Shown here in pieces: positions 18,341 to 31,220 of a DNA stretch of 64,000 nt. Numbering within the stretch: position 1 is the first letter of the stretch; each line of letters starts with the position of its first letter. The stretch is taken from NCBI RefSeq assembly GCF_024713975.1, contig NC_091096.1:17332458-17396457 (forward strand). Reading direction: 5' to 3'. Under the pieces are notes generated by a model. The model worked only from the letters and a program-made list of their open reading frames with translations, made no database searches and was not told the DNA's origin. The DNA is from Paralichthys olivaceus. Lineage: Eukaryota > Chordata > Actinopteri > Pleuronectiformes > Paralichthyidae. Position numbers and translations under genes: made by a program.

Positions 18341-20093
18341 CATTTCTCAAGATTGGTTATATTGCCTGAGCAGAAATATTTGTCTGCAGAGGAGACATGA
18401 CTTGCATCATAATATCACTGAAAACATCTCACTGCTTACTTAGAATAACAGCTCCTATGATGGGTAAAGATATCCAGCGATACAGTCTTCAAATGACAGC
18501 CCGCAAATTGGAACAAATTATTTTTCCTTTGGTTTTAGAAATCAGACAACACTGTAATTTAAACACAGACTGAACATAATTCATTAATTTAGCTGCTATA
18601 CTGCATATTTCTTGCTCTAATTTCACACTTCAAAATGAAGCTTCCCAACACCATTAATGAATATGTCCTCTAAAAGAGCAACGGGTTCACATCCACACTG
18701 CGTGGGCAGCTGCTCTGCCATTACAAGGTGCTCTGGTTTCTTTGTCACTGCAGTTGGATGACATGATAATTAATAGAAACCCAAGTATTCGCAGATTTAG
18801 AAAATAAAATACCCAAACCTAGCCTCTTTCACAGAATATTAGACACAGTGTGGAGCTCCTGATTTATCTCTTTCATAAAATGAAAAACATCCAGCATGAA
18901 AGTGGATTAGCTGGATTATATAAATCCTGTGGACATTAACTCTCAGAAAGTGAGGAAGTGTAGAGCTCAGGCTGTTAATGATGTCCATGAAACGCATCCA
19001 TGAGCTGCTCCATTATCACTGAACTAGAGAATGAATTTGAGGACACAGTGACCGGACATGACATGTGATTTTCTGCAGTAGATGTGAGCACATTTTCTGC
19101 TTTAACACACATGAAATTTTACTCAATTATAACATTTCAGCAGGTGTTAGAGCACAAACAGAAATCACATAAATCCAAAAGCTACCAGTTAACTTTCAGC
19201 TTCAGGGTTTGTCCTTTTTCTCTCCCACCTAACTCGGGGAGTCTTAATAATTTATACAAATATTGATTAGGTGGTATAATTTATATATTTCTCTTTTGGT
19301 ATGATGGATTTTTCTTTTCAGCTACAGAGCTTAACAAGAAAAAAAAATCAAGATTCACAGTCTCACCTGGCCATCCTTAAAGCAATGTTCTAAAGAGAAC
19401 AGATAAATTGCTGCAGTAAGCTCACAGCCACTTGAATGCAAACTGTCCACACATTTCTGTGTGTTGAGGAGAGAGAAAAAGTGCCACCTATTGACACTAT
19501 TAATGAACCAACTGCCAATCACTGCAGATAAACCCTTTCTCTTATTCCACAACTGTGTCTAATATCTCACTCTGCTCCTCCTGTCTGTAATTAGACAAGT
19601 GAGATGATTTAATTTGCTGCAGAGGAGACACAGCTACGTGGACTGCTGATATGTGGAAAAGCCACCTGCACACTGGGTGATAATGGCTTGCACGCGCATA
19701 CAGAGAGAAGAATTAAATCACAGCTTTTAGCCTGTCTCACCTCCGGGCTCTTGTGATCAGCATCTTAAAGCAGGAGCCAGCAAACCATTTTCTCTTGTAA
19801 GCCCTTGAGATGGTTAAAAAAAAAAGAAGGTCTCCCTCCTCAGTTTTCTCCATGTGAGCTGCCAATGGGAGCCCTGCATCGCCTGCTGCTTGAGGACAGA
19901 CTTATTTCTCACATCCTTGCACTCGCTGTATGGGCGAACACTTTGGAAGTTGCCTTGTCCTTTGTTTTGCCTTATGTCTATGTCAGCTACTGCGAGTTCA
20001 AACTTTCATTTTGTCCTCCACTTGCCCTGGAGGGGCTGTTATTTCAACTCAAAGATGATCAAGTGGTGTTATGTGTCCCTGACAGGTCTCAGC

Positions 20094-23000
20094 ATGGATG
20101 TGGAGGATGATCCGCCGCTGTTTCAGACCAGCTGGGGAGGGGAGGAGGAGGAGGAGGAGGAAGATGAGGAGGAGGGAGAGGATGGAGAAGCACAGGCAGC
20201 AGGACGGAGGTGTTTCTCTGGGGATGCTGGGGTGTGTGGAGTGTGGAGGATGGTGGGATGGGTTTACACACAGCCATGGTCCAGTGGAGTGGTTTTAGGG
20301 GTAGTTGTCCTGCTGCCATGTGCCCTGTTTGGCTACATGCTCCTCTACTGCCCTCGCCTGGACATAGACCTCTCCTACAGTGCCTTCGAGGTTCACAGTC
20401 ACTTCTCGGCCGAGCGCTTTGATGCCCTCGCCATTGCTGTGAAGACTCAGCTGGGATCCTGGGACAGACGTAGGCGAGATGTAGATAACAGCGAGTCTGA
20501 GGCCCTGCGGGAGCTGCTGCTGCAGGGACTGGGCAGACAGGCAGCATTCGACAGGATAGATAACGAGGGCATGAGGTCCTCCAGTCCTCAAAATGACCCT
20601 TCACAAGCAGGAAATTACCTGAAGAGAGGAGATAAAATGAGTAGAGATAATAGGAGAATACCTGATTTGGTTCAGGAGGGAAAGAGGGAGCACAAAAGCT
20701 CAAATGACACAGCAGAGGAGGATAAGGAAAGGTCACAGGACAGAAAATCCACTTTGCCGCTCATTAGGAAGCGGAGGTTTTCTCCCAACTACTACTTGCA
20801 GAGTCAGGCCCTTTCAAGGATCGAGCTGGTGTTCGTAGCTCAAGGTGAGGGTGACCGCAACATCTTCACCCCAGAACGTCTGCACACCATTCACCACGTG
20901 GAGCGTCTGCTCATGCAGCACCCTCAGTTCCATCAGTTCTGCTGGAAGCCTCTGGAGGTGCTGAGGGATCTACCACTGGGGCCCTCCTACTGCTCCCCAC
21001 CCAGCTCCCTGCTGTCCTACCTCTACCCCAGTGAGAGAGGAGGGAAGATATATTACGATGGCATGGGCCCAGACCTGGCTGATATTCAAGGTGAGGAACT
21101 TTAGGGGGGAAATTGAATTTTCCAAGCAGTACCTTTAAGAACCTAACTGTACTGACTTGCTGTGCTGTTTACAGGGTCCCTGAGTCTGGCCATCACCCAC
21201 CCACAGTTCTACTGGTACGTGGATGAGAGTCTGTCCCCTGAGCACCTCTCCTCCTCTCTCTTACGCAGCGAGATCCACTTCGGAGCTCCTCTGCCATCGT
21301 ACTTCTCCCTGCAGGACAGAGCAGACGAGCAGAGGACACGCTTCAAAAACTTTGTGGTTCAGTACGCAGACATCCTCGCCAAGCAATCCACCAGGTCAGG
21401 AAAACTATCAGCTCATTACTTTCCTGTTTTTATTTTGCTGTGCTCTGTGTTCATGTACTACACATTGTTGCGTAGAGTCATAATTTAATGTGACTGTTTA
21501 TCTGCTGTCCTTGTCTCAGCCAGGTGAAGGTGCTGTACGGAGGCACAGAGCTGTTCGATGATGAGGTGAGACACACCTTCTACAACGACATGATGCTGGC
21601 TGTCATCAGTGGAGCCTGCATCACTGTGCTCGTCTATGTCCTCACCTCCTTTTCTGGTACAGTAGGACCTGTTTCTTATTCCTTTTGAATTGATTTGTAC
21701 ATTTAAATTAGATTCAGTCTGATTTTTGTACTTAATGTGAAAGTTGATGAGCTTCTTTCCTCGTCTCTCTGGAGTCTTTCTGACTTTCTTCGGGCTGGCC
21801 AGCATTGGACTGAGCTGCTTGATGGCTCTTTTCTTATACCATGTCGTCTTTGGTGTGAGGTACCTGGGCATTCTCAATGGAGTGGCAGCTTTTGTTATTA
21901 TAGGGATTGGTAAGAGAAAATAAATACACTTTTTTCCTCCACCCATCCACCCATCCATCCATCCACTCATCCACCCATCCACCCATCCACCCATCCACCC
22001 ATCCATCCATCCATCCATCCATCCATCCATCCATCCATTCATTCATCCTGCTTATCCTTTTGAGAGTTGCACAGGGCCGACATATAAAAACCAGTCTGCA
22101 TGTCTTTGGACTGTGGGAGGAAGCCAGAGCACTTGGAGAGAACCCACACAGAAAGACCCTGAACTGGGATTTGAACTGGGAACCCTTGGCTATGAGGCAA
22201 CAGCAACCTCACAGTGGTGCGACAGCAGCATGGCGCATAATTAGAACCATGTCCATTTTAATATAACACATTTAGTGGATTGTGTGGAGGTGGAGGTGCA
22301 TAAGGCCCAGCATGTACTGGCTGGGCCATATGCTTTGCAGATGTGTTACTAATGATCACACATGTCACACATTATTTCTTGAAGTGCGGCAAACATCTCT
22401 TTTTTTATTTTCATTAGGCAAAATTCCCTTCACTTCATTAGTTCGACACTCAGACAGTTGCTGCCATCTTTACGTCTCTGATAGCTCATTTGTTTTCTCA
22501 TCATCTCCCAGGGGTGGATGATGTATTTGTGTTCATCAGCACCTTCAGACAAGCGTCTCATCTGCGTCACCCGCAGCAGAGAATGATCTACACCATTAAA
22601 ACAGCTGGCCGAGCCACATTCCTCACCTCCTTCACCACTGCAGCTGCATACGCTGCTAACACCTTCTCTCAGGTAACCCTAGAAGAAACAGTCAGCCATT
22701 AATAGAATCTGTGCAGGAAGAATAAATGACTCTCCAGTTATGGCTGAATAGAAGCGCTTCTCTCAGCAGACAGGCTTTTTAATGTGATAAGCTCAAATTG
22801 AATGTTTCAAGGTCCTTTACACTGTACTGCTTTTAACCGACACTCAGATCCCAGCCGTGCATGACTTCGGTCTATTTATGGCCCTCATTGTGAGCTGCTG
22901 CTGGCTCTGGGTGTCCGCCCTCATGCCAGCCGCACTGTGCATCTGGACTCAGTGTGTGGAGCCCCACGAACACGCCTGGCTAAACTGGTGAGCCCCATTT

Positions 23001-26000
23001 TTTGTGTGAGCTGTTATTTGTGCATGCTGCGTGACACCACGGCCAAGTTGTAATCCCTTGAGCTGTCTTTCTCTGAACTTCCTCCTCCCTCTGAAGCTGG
23101 AAGTTGTTTTCATGCCTGTCAGCCAGCCAGAGCCCTTTGTCGGATGAGGATGATGATGTGGCACTTCTGTCGGTGGAGCTGGAGCCAGGTGAGATTATTA
23201 TCTCCCCAGCATTGTGCGAATGCCGGGGGGGAGAATGGGGAAAGGGAATGAGTCCAGGCTGTAAAATGCTCCTGTCCAGGCACCACTAAAGCCCCTTCTC
23301 TTCGTCTCGGCCAGGCTCCTGTGACACAGATGGCGACGCAGCCATTCTGTCCCTGTCAGTGGAGACACCTCTGTCCCCTCCAGGACAGCAGCATGTGGGT
23401 GTGGTGAGCATGAACCTCCAGTGGGCCCTGAAGCATTTAGTGGCAGAGCCAGCTGTGGAGCGACGAAAAGCTGTTCTAGGTGAGATTTGATATAAACCCT
23501 GAGAACTCACAAGGATCCTGACACAGCTGAGCTCAGTTTATACTTTGAAAATATCTAATGAAATTCTATAGTTTAGTTTTCTCACATATTGTCTGTAGAG
23601 TTTGACACAAATGATTTTGACTTGAGAGGAACCTCAAGCTTGAATGAGAACTATTGAGGAAATGCTGTAATCTCCATTTGTCTCGAGGGGATAAAGTCTG
23701 TCAGAGGAAGAGTAAGCATCTCTCATGAAGTATTCATCCACCCTCTTCAGGAGGGACTGTAATTGATCCTTGCTGCTGATCTGTTCCTTAGTTGCTTTAT
23801 CAATTCCATCACACCCTCCTCTCTCCCATTGTTTGTCACTATCTTCCTGCCCAGGTGTCTTCCTCCTGATTCTGCTGTTATCTGCCGGGTGCTGCTGTCT
23901 CCTGAGGCCGGCCACTCACGCACCTCTGCTTTTCCGCCCCGACACAAACCTCCAGACTCTGCTGGCTCTGAGGAGCAACCTCAGCGGTCAAGGCATCTCC
24001 TGCCCCCGGTGCTCAGGTGAGACAGAGTCCCCACTTAACTTCAAAAATCCAATCCAAGTATCTCACATGCATTCTGTGTTCCGCAGGTGTGTTCATGGAG
24101 AAGCCCCACTCTTTATACAGCCACAATTCCTTATCAGCATTTAAGATTTCTACGCATCAGCAAACTCCGAGCTCGACAACCTCAAATGCTCCTCGTACCT
24201 CGGTAAAACCCAGTTCAGGCACAAACCAAACAGGTAGAGCATCCCTCCCATAAAAAACAATCCTCCTTTTTATTTAAAGCCCCCACCACCACTCTGAAAT
24301 ATTTCACTTTTACTGTTTTTAGGCTCTATCCTGACAGTGTATATATCAAAGCTGGACCTTGGAACCTCTGCAACCATTTATCGTTTCTCCCTTAACACCA
24401 GCACTCCCTCCCCATGGAAACTATGCAGCACAGAGCATGACCAGGTTTCATCATTTCAGGTCTGGGAACTGAAAAGATTCACTTGATGATATTTTTATTA
24501 TTAGTTGTAGAGTTTGGTCTCTGATGTGCATCACAACTAATCTTGTTTTATCTGAATAGGCGTATAGTCAGCCCCACAGCAATTACACCAGCAGAATGAC
24601 AGTGTGTGTTTCCCATGTGTACCACCCGTACCCCAGCTGGATGATCACATCTGGCTCATGCCAGCACAGTCATGGCTGGTCGCCAGAGTTTTCGTTTTAT
24701 GTAGCAGCGTCTCCGCAGCAGCAGCAGCACAGCAGGTGAAGCCACAAAAGAAGAAAAGTCAAAGTAAATGTTGGATGGAGTGTTGTTTCAGTGGGGTATC
24801 CGTCACTGCAGCTCTGCTCTCTCCTCTCAGAAGGCTATACTTTGCACAGCAGCGCCTGAGACCTCATCCCAGCCGAGTGTGTGTCGACCCTCCTGGCTGC
24901 GGCATCGGTTCTGGGCCTGATGGACCCACACAGGGAGTCTTTTATCCTCCTCTTTCCAGTGGTGAGTGAGGAATTGTCAATGTCAGAGAGCATCGTTAAC
25001 ATAGAGACAGTTTGTCGGCCCACCACGCACACTGCTAAAATGACTTTTTATGTGATTTATCTGCAGGTTGAAAATAGAGAAAATGCAGTGATATAACTTA
25101 TTTTTTCAAATACAGCTTAAAGTTGCAGTCTCTGAACCCACTACAGGATTTTTCCACAGTACTCCAGTTGTAGATATTTTTACACTGTATAAATAAATAC
25201 CCTTGTGAGATTTCTCTTTGGTTCTATTTCCAAAGGTTCCTCAGCTGCTTCCAAAGCGAAACCATCCAAAACATTTGGCTTTAACCCGTGCAGCGGGGGT
25301 GTGTGTGGCCACCCAGCAGTGCGTCCTCTGGTTGACACCGGGGCCATGGTTTTTGTCGTGTTTGGTATCCTGGGAGTCAACCGCACTGAGCCCAAGGACA
25401 ACCATGTTATTGGAGATATGGTGAGGGCCATTATTCATCAACAGAAATATTGAAGAGCCATATTTGAAAAGATTTTCTAATGGTGTTGATATATATTATT
25501 TTCTTCAAAGGGCAGCATCATATTGGATCCAGACTTTGATATTTTCCAGGAGATGGGGCATCTGTGCAAAATCTGTAAAGCTGTCAGTGCAAACACACAA
25601 CTAGTGAAGCCAGGAGGAGCACAGTGTCTGCCTTCAGGTAACAACTAACTGAAATCCTATCACATAAAATAATGATATGAAATAACATAGTAAAATAAAC
25701 TTTAGTGGTTCAGTCATGTTTAAATCAAAAGCACTAGCTACTCAAAAAGAATATCAGCAGGTTTTTATTATTCTTTTAATAGTAAAATGTATATACTTTA
25801 TGTGGTGTCATTTGAAGATGTCATTCTTGAGTTTGAGAACTTATGTTGGACATTTTCCACTTTGCAATATAATATTAGGGTCTTATGAAGAATTTTTTTA
25901 TGTAGATTACAATAAATAAAGTCACAATATATGAGAAGAAAGAAAAGATGATTTTTTTGGGGGGAAATAAGCTACAGGGAGATACTGTGCTCGCTTCCAC

Positions 26001-28474
26001 TTCCTTTTGATCCAAGAACCAATCTCATTGTTTCTGGAGAAACTACGAAACCCTTTGAAGATCACGCAGACTGCAGTCGACCATGGCCAAACATTTCCTC
26101 CTCTGCAAAAGAGGCAATTTCCTGTAAATCTGTTTGGTTCTTTCTTCAGAATAGCCTCAGTTTCTTGCATAATCTTTTCAAATTGCTGATACTTATGATG
26201 ATGGGGTGCTGAATTCAGTATTTTGTATATTGTTATTATTGAAACTTATACTAAAGTATAACAAAATGCTGAACATTCTTCATTTGAATGCAGGCAACAG
26301 GTTGATCTTCTGATATTTCCCGTCTCGTAGCCTTAAGTGGCCCTAATACTCTGCATAATAAAATTCTGAACAAAAAGAAAGGAGATAAATCTACTAAACT
26401 GTAACTAAAACAAATCGTACATAGAGGATAAAAGTGCTGAAAAGGGTGTTTCTTGTTGTTCCCTCTGTTCTCTTCAGGCAACAAGCTGTCTTCTATTCTG
26501 CCCCTGCTCCACCCTGACTGTCACTCTCTCCCTGAACCCAACCTGCTCCCGGGCCAGCTCTCCCATGGAGCGGTGGGAATGCATGGAGGCAAGGTCCGCT
26601 GGCTGTCTATGGCCTTCGAATCTGTAAGGCTCTTCCTCTTTCAGCGCTGCATCTTCACACCTAAGCTGCATGTTTCAGAACTGGTATCGTCCCTAACGTG
26701 CTTTTTTCTTTGTCTCCTGAGACCACGTACAAGGGGAAATCCTCCTTTCAGACCTACTCCGACTTCGTTCAGTGGGAGAACTTCATCCAGGAGCAACTTG
26801 CCAGCCTCCCGCAGTCATCTGCTCTGCAGCGAGGTTTCCAGACCTGTGAGCACTGGAAGCAGATCTTCATGGAAATCATAGGTAAGTGAGAGGTGGTGTG
26901 TCCTGCAAAGGAGATGTTGTCGTCACATCATGATATTTCAAAAAGACCTTGAAGGATTTTGGATACATTTAATGAGTTTTTGATGATCAAAGGTTAAGTA
27001 CACCCTGGCGTCAAAAAAAAGTTTTTAACAGAAACATTTATTATCTGGATAAAATGATGAAATAATGACATCTTATATCTAAACGGTCAAGGTCAACTTC
27101 ACTGTGAGGTCATAATGGTCGGCGTAAACACTTCTGACTTTTATTCGACATCATAACTCAGGAACAGAGGGAGAGATGGTGACTATATTTCCTGCCACAT
27201 GACTTGGTGGCTGAGTTGTACAACCACGAGGCAGTAATTCACATGCCCGTCAAGCTGGAGCGTGACCTTTGATTATGTCATCAGTGACATGGTGTCTTAA
27301 ACACAGTTACTGTGGTAACAAAAAGTAAAGGGTACATTTAAAAAAAAAAAGCAAAAATGTCCATTTTGTTGTCATGAAAGTAAAAGACGAGACAGATGGA
27401 CAGAAGATGGAGTGATTTCTCCATTTATTGGTTAGCGTTTGGTTATTGGTTGATGAAAAAGTTTTATACAACGGTTCTCTCTGCTCTGTCTGTAGGTGTG
27501 GAGAGCGCCCTCTGGAGTTTGCTTCTGTCTTTGGCCATTTGTGTGGCAGCTGTGTCTGTGTTTACTGCTCATCCTCTGCTGCTGCTGCCTGTTCTCATAA
27601 CCATTCTAGGTAAGAGAGGATGCCGTTTATTCATGCATGTAAGCGACTAAATAAATGATGATGAATTATGGTAATAATAATAAATGGATCATTCATGCCT
27701 GTGTTGTGATCGGGTGTGTAACTGTGAGTTTGGGGCCTTGAGCAGGAGTGATCTGTCTGGTTGTGGCCATCATGTACTGGCTGGGCTGGGAGATGGGAGC
27801 AGTGGAGGCCATCTCTCTGTCTATCCTCGTGGGATCTTCAGTGGATTACTGTCTGCACCTGGTGGAGGGATACTTGCTGGCTGGGGAGATCATGCCCTCT
27901 ACGCCTGGTTGTAACTCGGTATGGGAGTGTGAATCAAAATTCGTCTCACAGCAGCAGTCACGAGAAATTAGAAAAACCACCACAGCATGTTTTCTGTTTA
28001 CACACTAAAACAAGCTAATGATGAACATTTTGGGTTTAATAAGGCAAGAAGCACCCTGAAGGCTGATGAATAAAGAGGAATGGCTCGTCCCATTAATCTG
28101 TGTTTTGTTTGCAGCAGCAGCTCCCGACTGAGAGGCAGGCACGGACCCTGGAGGCAGTGAACCATGTGGGCGTTGCCATAGTGTCCAGCGCCGTCACCAC
28201 GGTTATCTCCACAGTCCCCCTCTTCTTCTGTGTCATTGTGCCTTTCGCCAAGTTTGGCCAGATAGTGGCCATCAACACCGCCGTCTCGATTCTGTTCACC
28301 CTGACCGTGACTGTGGCCATGCTGGCGTGCATGGCCCCCGCTCGCTTCCGCAGGCCTCCCAGCGCCGTGCTGAAGGCCTCCCTGGCTGTGATGGCGGCTG
28401 CGGCCGTGGCAGCAGCTCTGTGCTGGGTGGGAGGACAGCTGGGTGCATTGGCCTGGCGATCAATCGGCACATAA
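20094..28474 (+). CDS. disp3: Dispatched homologue 3 (PTCHD2), RND-family membrane protein, 20 coding exons
   Basis: Exons: 20094-21090, 21175-21394, 21520-21656, 21775-21909, 22512-22672, 22848-22987, 23097-23188, 23315-23479, 23855-24016, 24087-24233, 24323-24459, 24560-24735, 24831-24961, 25236-25420, 25511-25637, 26478-26623, 26722-26881, 27496-27609, 27746-27918, 28115-28474. Product 1354 residues (human 1392). The start [10 protein letters not shown] matches the family, and an acid-rich run follows. TM1 is near residue 66. The sterol-sensing-like block around 425-500 ends in GIGVDD (Asp499/500). A second RND repeat has GSSVD with Asp1211. Both ion-relay GxxxD motifs of RND proteins are therefore kept. 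Luminal loops carry [25 protein letters not shown] and GQLSHGAVG, typical of DISP3 rather than DISP1 or DISP2. In mammals DISP3 sits in the ER/endomembranes of neural cells and affects cholesterol balance and neural proliferation. The open frame before 20094 is intronic, because a CCTGACAG acceptor lies just upstream. Confidence 0.94.
21940..22235. repeat. (CCAT)n microsatellite with attached degenerate dispersed repeat
   Basis: CCAT units run from about 21940 to 22047. From 22055 the sequence contains CATGTCTTTGGACTGTGGGA and AGAGAACCCACACAG, wording seen in a very common teleost dispersed repeat that often follows CCAT arrays. It lies in disp3 intron 4. Confidence 0.75.
27035..27300. repeat. 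second fragment of the 8450-type dispersed repeat
   Basis: It contains GGTCAAGGTCAACTTCACTGTGAGGTCAT-like wording and CATAACTCAGGAACAGAGGG, matching the general pattern of the 8450-8990 element. It lies in disp3 intron 17. Assignment is by eye. Confidence 0.4.
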
Positions 28475-30152
28475 ACGCAACCGTCCGTCAAATCACACTG
28501 ATGTCAGGCAGAGGAATACCTCTGAACGCAGTACTGTATTTTCCTCCTCATTGAGAAGGAATGTCAGATTACAATCTCACAGCACAAAGATGTCAGAATC
28601 AACTCCATCATTAGAAGCAGTTTGTCACCACAAACATTTTTCTTGTATTGATCAGTGGATTGTAAAGTATTGGAGAAAAGAAAACATCTCACCTGCTGAG
28701 TATCACTTCTAAAATGTCAAGAGTAAGTGGCTGTGACTCAGTAGTGGGTTGACATGATGATTCAGTCTGAGGTATCGCCCTCGGCTCTGAGGTGGAGATG
28801 ATGTTGAGTAATCGTAGGGAAACACTGGCTGAGTCACAGTTTTCATCCGTGTAACTTATTGAGTTGTGAAAAGCAGCTGACTGTTCTGTGACCTGCTGTC
28901 GTGAAGAACAGGGCGCTGAGCTCTGACGTCCGTGAAGATTAGTGTTCACATGATTCATGGCCATCTTGTGAAACATCACACTCGCCTATTTATTTATTTA
29001 TTCAATATTTTTGGGGAGTGTTTTCTTACTTGTGCATTGAATGTGATTTTCAGAGCCATATAGAGTTATGGACATCCTGCAGCTGTGTTTGGATTAAAAG
29101 TCGCCAAATGTAAACAGTGCAAAGGTTTCAGTGTTTTTTCGATGTCTCAATCTGCTGCTCTCACACTTTCTGAACTAATGCTGCCGGCACAATCTTTTCC
29201 AGAGCTGTGTGTGCCAATACTCACCGCAACCATCATCCTCTTCTCTGAACCTTTCACGTGTTTGTATCTAAGATCTCAAACTGCTCAAAGATCTTTTTGT
29301 CATCAGCACCAATTGAAAGAGATTTTCTCGTCAGCTCCTCAGGTTCACCCTCCACATGCCCTCCACCCACTTGTAGGCACTCCATGTAACCCATTCTGCT
29401 CTCACACAATTTATAGTACCACTCCAACGCCCATCGGTGCTCGCTCCAGTCTGCCCTGCAGTGAGGGCTGTTTGTCAAAACTACAAAACACAATAATGGT
29501 TGGAGAGAGGGACTCAGTTGCGGTAAGAGCAGTATATTTCTGTTTTTTGTGTGTGTGTGCGTGCTTTTTGGGAACGTCAAATAAAGCAGGTGCAGAAAGC
29601 CTTGGGTCTTTTTCTTTTGTGAAAACTCAGCACTGTTTTCCTCTGCATTGTTACATAATGGAGCGGAGCAGGATGAAGAGCTGTTATTGTTTGCTCACTG
29701 TCACATAATTATTGATAGAGCCTCTGTAGTCACATGTCTGGTTAGCTTCCATTAATTATTCATATGGAACAGCCCAGATTTAATATTTAAATTGCCTCTT
29801 ATGTTGGTTCATCATATTATGTCACATTGCTCTATATGGTAACCTTTCTGTCCGCTGTGAAAACGTAGGAAGATGCAAACAGATATTTTTAATAAAAACA
29901 GGAAAACCTCAGTGAACCTTTAATCTGGAGAGTTCTCTGTTCATTTTTTTTACTGGAGCAGCAGCATCACATGTGTTATTGCAGTAAAAACACGTCACTT
30001 GCCAGTACATTTGCAGTGTCAGTGGAGCGACTTGTCAGTGGTCCATTTATATCTCTTTTAATGAGAGGTCACGTTTTCTTGCAAACAATCTGCAGCTGGT
30101 GTATAAAGCATTATAGGATAAGATGTTTTGAAATAGGGAAATACAGTCGTTT

Positions 30153-30200
30153 ACCACTGCCAAGGAGGTTATGTTTTCATCTGCCTTTGCTTGTTTTTCA
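30153..30200 (+). repeat. 5' scrap of the CTCTGCCAAGGAGG-type dispersed repeat
   Basis: CACTGCCAAGGAGGTTATG followed by TTTTCATCTGCC resembles the start of the dispersed repeat whose best copy is 43429-43797. The remainder of the element seems displaced to 31015-31220, with the LINE fragment between. Confidence 0.5.
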
Positions 30201-30714
30201 GCAGTGAAAGAGGAGAGAGAGGCGCAAACCAACAGTCGTGTTACCATCATGTTTCAGCTCTGACAGACTATAGTTGTTATAAAGAAAACAATACGAATGA
30301 TATTTATAGATGTAAAGATGTTATTAATGAAAGCAGCAACAGTTGATATAATAATAATTTTTGTTGTTGTTGTTGTCTGAATCCTGCTGCTCTGGAGGGG
30401 AGAAAGGTACCTGCAGAGAGAGACTGGGGAGGGGGTGACGTGTGTAAATGATGCTGTTTCGAGTTGAATTAGAACGCAGGGGCTTATGGACACTTAGATG
30501 ATGCCAGAGGAGCAATATGGAGGCATTTTCTGTTTTGTTTATTTTCTGTTGTTTTTTTAACGTGTGTAGACAGGGTCGCCATTTACTTCAATTATATTGG
30601 ATTTGGCTGCAATGCTTCACCCACCCCTCCATCTGCATAGTGGTGAGTAGAATTTTAATCTTTTGGTGAAATTTCCTTTTAATGTTCTTGAAACATTCCT
30701 AAAGTGATTGGACT

Positions 30715-31010
30715 CATCAGGCTTCATCAGGCACAGCTGGGTATCATCTGTGTAACAATGAAGTGTATGTGGTGCTTTCTCATGATGTTGCCTAAGGGGA
30801 GCATATATAAGGTGAAAAGTATCGGTCCAAGTACAGAACCGTGGGGAACTCCATGACTAACTTTTGTGTACATGGAGGAATCATTGTTAACATTAACAAA
30901 TTGAAAGTTATCTGATAAGTACAACTTAAAACAGCCCAGTGTTTAATCCCTACACGTTCCAGTGTCTGTAACAAGTCCATTATCTGATGCCATGAAAAGG
31001 TCCTTAAGTC
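30715..31010 (-). mobile_element. LINE reverse transcriptase fragment (L2-like), inactivated
   Basis: Minus-strand frames read TKVSHGVPHGSVLGPILFT, the reverse-transcriptase GVPQGS block, preceded by a SYLSD-like helix. The catalytic box is seen as YTDD in a shifted frame at about 30745-30765. At least two frameshifts break it. The wording fits L2/CR1-group LINEs of fish. No 5' part or endonuclease remains. Confidence 0.8.
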
Positions 31011-31014
31011 AATT

Positions 31015-31220
31015 TTAGCATTAATTTTTCTGTGACATTTTCCTTAATTTTTCAGAGAATAATTCCTGGATCAGGCATATTTAGGGAAATTATATATATA
31101 GGGTGTGATTTGGTGCGGATCCAAATAAATCTAGATCTAGTGAATTTAGACGTATTTTCATAAGGTGACAGTTGGGCCTTGGTGGAGTTATGCACTCTAG
31201 TGAGTGTCATTCTAGTTTTA
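31015..31220 (+). repeat. dispersed repeat, 3' part
   Basis: Shares TTGGTGCGGATCCAAATAAA, GATCTAGTGAATTTA and TTGGGCCTTGGTGGAG with the copies at 35630 and 43429. It is truncated at its 5' side. The element family is widespread in fish but I cannot name its class. Confidence 0.65.

Noticed and set aside
19854..20093. About 80 extra N-terminal residues in frame with the first disp3 exon
   Set aside because: A good acceptor (CCTGACAG) ends at 20085. The following MDVEDD start matches the DISP3 family, and the upstream residues resemble nothing.
21485..22046. Minus-strand frames reading WMDGWMDG
   Set aside because: Translation of the CCAT microsatellite.
29085..29708. 207-codon plus-strand frame downstream of disp3
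   Set aside because: It has no recognisable domain, and the region is probably the disp3 3' untranslated part.
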